Below the pieces are notes generated by a model. It searched no databases. It was not told where the DNA came from and was given only the letters and a program-made list of their open reading frames with translations. A stretch of DNA of 64,000 nt. It comes from Rotaria sp. Silwood1. Lineage: Eukaryota > Rotifera > Eurotatoria > Philodinida > Philodinidae. The DNA lies in NCBI GenBank assembly GCA_905250075.1, contig CAJNOP010000216.1:145701-209700 (forward strand), written 5' to 3'. The first letter of the stretch is position 1. The number at the start of each line of letters is the position of its first letter. Shown here in pieces: positions 61,137-64,000 of the stretch. A program made the translations under genes and the position numbers.

Positions 61137-61730
61137 TTATGTTGATTTTATATATTTCCACAGAGAACCTTCGACAAATAGACGATAGCCTATCAGTATT
61201 GTCACAAAAAAAGTACTGGTAAAGTTTATTGCAAAACCGAATGACCGATAGTTTGGATAGCCGATAACAAAAGTAAATCTACCGAGGACAAAAAGAACGG
61301 TAAAAACAGGTAGAATTATCAGTTCATTCGATCGAAGAACAGTACAAAGTGTTAATGAAAGAATAAATTTTATAATAAATTGTTCAAGTGTATTTTGTAA
61401 AATACGTTGTTGCTGTTCAACAAATTGATGTCCTCTCCTGTTCATTGGATTAATTGCGATAGTTGTTAGGCGCCGGTGAATCACCCACATCATAGCGATT
61501 AATAAAGGCAGAAAATCCACAAATAAAAGTTGTAAAGTAAATATCAAACGTTTTTCCAATGATGAAGATTTATCATTATCATCGATTAATACGATCCATG
61601 GTAATTTATCAAAAAAAGCTAGTAGTAATATAAGAATCGTAATGATAATAGAAATGTCTCTTAATTGTACAATGGTGCGTTTGTAAGTGTAAAATTCTTC
61701 TTTTTGTTTATCATCCGTTTCAGTTTTCAT
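61137..61730 (-). CDS. MAPEG-family membrane protein, TMEM79-like, 197 aa
   Basis: A single exon encodes four or five hydrophobic segments. These include ISIIITILILLLAFF (~27-41), LQLLFVDFLPLLIAMMWV (~67-84), and two paired segments near the C-terminus. The core RGHQFVEQQQRILQNTLEQF is the MAPEG signature (R-x-x-x-N-x-x-E), and NYRSFGFAINF with GRFTFVIGY matches TMEM79/mattrin-type members. MAPEG proteins are small integral membrane proteins of eicosanoid and glutathione metabolism; TMEM79-like ones act in the secretory pathway and plasma membrane. Enzyme activity cannot be predicted. The gene has no introns in the coding part. Confidence 0.7.
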   Translation of the reverse strand: MKTETDDKQKEEFYTYKRTIVQLRDISIIITILILLLAFFDKLPWIVLIDDNDKSSSLEKRLIFTLQLLFVDFLPLLIAMMWVIHRRLTTIAINPMNRRGHQFVEQQQRILQNTLEQFIIKFILSLTLCTVLRSNELIILPVFTVLFVLGRFTFVIGYPNYRSFGFAINFTSTFFVTILIGYRLFVEGSLWKYIKST

Positions 61731-61980
61731 ATTGCGTTTTATAAAATGAAGAGTCCCGAAAGTAATTGTGATAAGTTGTGTATACTTTCTTTTCTACAAT
61801 GGACAATACAAAGGACATTGTGATATTACAAAACAACACTATTTTCTTGTTTTGTGAGCAGTGTTGATGTAGATGTGTGTGTGTGTTTGCATAAGGATCC
61901 ACACTTTGCCTATACTCTTACGTTGATGCTTGTATTTGTCCTCACAACTGTATTGATAGCCAAACACATTCTCAAAAGAG

Positions 61981-62141
61981 ATGGATGGGTATGAATGTGG
62001 GTATAGATGTTACTTGAAGAGACTCAAGAAGATTCACACACTCACACCATACTTACACCCGCCCCCGCGCACAGCTAAACCCATACTCACATCCACACGT
62101 ACATGCAAACTCATACCATACCGGCATCCACACCTACACCC
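61981..62141. repeat. Long degenerate telomere-like tract
   Basis: The G arm GGATGGGTATGAATGTGGGTAT is followed by a spacer with TTGAAGAGACTCAAGAAGATTC (loosely like spacer family A). A long C-rich stretch of CACACTCACACCAT, TTACACCCGCCCCCGCGC and CATCCACACCTACACCC variants runs to 62141. Confidence 0.7.
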
Positions 62142-62962
62142 GATTCCAGCTGGTGTGGAATATGAGCCGATATGAAACTGTCACATGCCTACTCACCATA
62201 AAGTCTTGTTATCAAGTATTTATATTTGCTCTAACTAACAAGCTCTTTCTTTCCGAATTCTACGACTGTAAAAGATGTACTCGTAAAATTAGAGCACAAT
62301 GCATAAGCAGCGACAAGTATCAAGGACAGCCATGTATCTCGATGGTTGTATAACCTGCCAAGTAATTTCATTCTGTTTTATTGTGTCAACAGCCTTGGAC
62401 GGTTAAAATGGACCGTTAAGATAATGCTCTCTGACGACAACGGCTAGATAGGAATAGGAGAGAACGTACCGTGATGATTGTTATTATCTAGATAAACGCC
62501 CACTTTCCAACTTGGTGAGCAATTTTTTGCTTACTTCTGTGTCTCTCTCAAAACGTGAGTCTTACAGTCTTTATCTTCACCCTTGGACCTCTTCAAGCTA
62601 AACCAAAACAACAAAAGAAAATTTCTTTTCTGTTGATGTTGAATAATGACTACTGCCACCCGTTATTAATAGTTAATATTTGCATAGTTTAAGTACTCGA
62701 CAAAAGTAGAGAATATCACCACCGCCAAAAACAATGATGTTAAATGGCGTTCGACAATAAGATCTCATATGAATACACTGTTCTGTTCTTTTTTTGAAAT
62801 AAAACAAAAAAGCATGATATTTATTCTCTCATCGTAATCAGAAAAAATGTGTTGGTGTGAGTTGCATTTCTTTTCGTCTACACCTGCCTGATTCCTAATA
62901 AAATTTGAGCAAAGGTAATCGAGGTCGAGAAATTCGAATGTGTTATCGATTTCTTAAGGATG

Positions 62963-63054
62963 GAGGGTGAGTTTAGATGTTCGTGTGAGTATGAGTCTTC
63001 CATTCAACCGCAGTCAACTAACGCCAACACAGTTCAGATTCCACAACCCACATA
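62963..63054. repeat. Telomere-like tract, spacer family B, copy 2
   Basis: GAGGGTGAGTTTAGATG and GTGTGAGTATGAG are followed by CATTCAACCGCAGTCA...ACGCCAACACAGTTCAGATTCCACAACCCAC. This order matches 56860-56930. Confidence 0.65.
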
Positions 63055-63773
63055 GATATAAAACATTTATTTCGACTAAACTGATGCTGTTTGTCGTGCG
63101 TATCTTTTGTAATTCAGAGCATAATAAAGAATTAACCGCCGAGAAAAACGGTTCTAAATCCTTGAAAGTAAGATCCATACTAGTTTTGAGTCTGAGAAAA
63201 AAATCATTAAGTCTACTATACATGAGCATCACATCTCTACTTTGCATCAATATGCAGATGTAAACACATATTCTAGAAAAAAATGTTAGCTTCATAAAAC
63301 GGTTACGTACTTTCGAATGTATTTCATCAAAGTATAAAAATGCCATTTAAACTCTTATTGAATTTCGAAACTTACTTCTGATAAAAATAATTAAGCTTCG
63401 ATCTTGAGAGTAACCCCTCGTGAAAAATGGAACTATCGATAAATACTTTTTTGTTTCTCAGATCGAAATTACTCTCGTAGATTAGTTTAATAACCATCAT
63501 AAAAACGACTGTCAGGGGTATACTTCTGACAGCACTTCAAGTAACCTCATAAATATTCAAAACTCAAGGTTCTTATTTAACAGAAACATATGTTTATCTT
63601 CATAAAAAAAGGCCACTCGTAGCAATATAAAGCAGATATCTTTTACATATCACGCAGGGTGTCCTAAAAATTCGATCAAAACAGAAACGTGAATATTCAT
63701 TTGATAGTTTAAGCGATTCACTTGAGCCTTTAATAATTCCATTCCATATTTAATAAAGTTTTATTCGATATAA

Positions 63774-63880
63774 GGGTGTGGGTGTTATTATTCGTCTTCT
63801 CTTCATTCACACCCACCCAGCCCACACTCACGCTTGCACCTACACCCACACACTCACGCTTGCACCTACACCCACACCCT
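63774..63880. repeat. Telomere-like tract, spacer family C, copy 2, with internal tandem
   Basis: GGGTGTGGGTGTTATTATTCGTCTTCTCTTCATTCACACCC is followed by the C arm, in which a ~26-bp unit (CACTCACGCTTGCACCTACA plus CCCACA) is repeated twice. The tract ends CCCACACCCT. The spacer matches 56960-56985. Confidence 0.85.
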
Positions 63881-64000
63881 CATGCGTAACTTTGTGATTT
63901 ATTAATTATTTCATTGCACTAGGAGTAAAAAAAATATCACTTTTTTTATTTTCATTCGATTAAACATTGTCATCTCCACTTGAAGCATAGGTACTTTTGT

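Larger units (their letters stand above)
61731..64000. other. Right edge: telomere-like tracts, no supported gene
   Basis: Three telomere-like tracts lie here (61981-62141, 62963-63054, 63774-63880). The minus-strand open frame at 63014-63346 ends inside one of them and has no recognisable domain, so it is not called. Confidence 0.4.

Noticed and set aside
63014..63346. Minus-strand 110-codon open frame at the right edge
   Set aside because: Its C-terminal part lies in a telomere-like tract and the rest matches no family; kept out for lack of evidence.

Overview
The window is AT-rich, intron-rich metazoan DNA. Introns are mostly 45-65 nt with a few long ones, and boundaries are GT-AG. Three things together suggest a bdelloid rotifer (Rotaria/Adineta type): dispersed (TGTGGG)n/(CCCACA)n tracts, which match the telomere repeat reported for bdelloids; many mariner/hAT-type elements; and secreted NHL- and D8C-domain proteins with Thr-rich linkers. 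This assignment is inference. One 100-N assembly gap lies at 32559-32658.

Bases 1-23.4 kb form a compact, conserved, gene-dense block. It holds a minus-strand cluster (unknown 116-aa protein, Ubl-UBA protein, GNAT acetyltransferase), a CIN85/CD2AP-like three-SH3 adaptor (14 exons), the PP1 catalytic subunit (11 exons, minus), TMA7, the MKKS/BBS6 chaperonin-like protein and a kelch propeller. I rebuilt the multi-exon genes by hand, and every one gives a coding length divisible by three. Two gene pairs (MKKS-kelch, 46 bp apart; Ubl-UBA/GNAT, 25 bp apart) are spaced like operons and have splice-acceptor sequences just upstream of the second ATG. This fits spliced-leader trans-splicing, which is known in bdelloids.

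From 23.6 kb to the end the window changes character. Genes are sparse: a secreted Cys-rich/Thr-rich/NHL protein, a PqiA-domain membrane protein, an intronless GNAT that may be horizontally acquired, a D8C-domain type II membrane protein and a MAPEG/TMEM79-like membrane protein. They sit among pseudogenes (NHL, S9 peptidase, F-box/LRR, two unknown). Transposons include an apparently intact mariner with 164-bp terminal repeats at 24558-26235, a fold-back mariner derivative, a frameshifted mariner, a hAT-type MITE with an 8-bp target duplication, a Tc1-like MITE and several palindromic elements built from short motifs.

The most unusual signal is about a dozen short interstitial tracts of telomere-like sequence. 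Nearly all are arranged G-rich arm, 15-60 bp spacer, C-rich arm, so each can fold into a hairpin. Some spacers are conserved between distant copies, so these look like a dispersed repeat family rather than random telomere scars. They occur only in the right two thirds, flank the candidate transferred gene, and in one case form the break of an NHL pseudogene. Separately, the Thr-rich stalks of the NHL and D8C genes are encoded by small symmetrical phase 1-1 exons, which suggests a modular way to build surface proteins.
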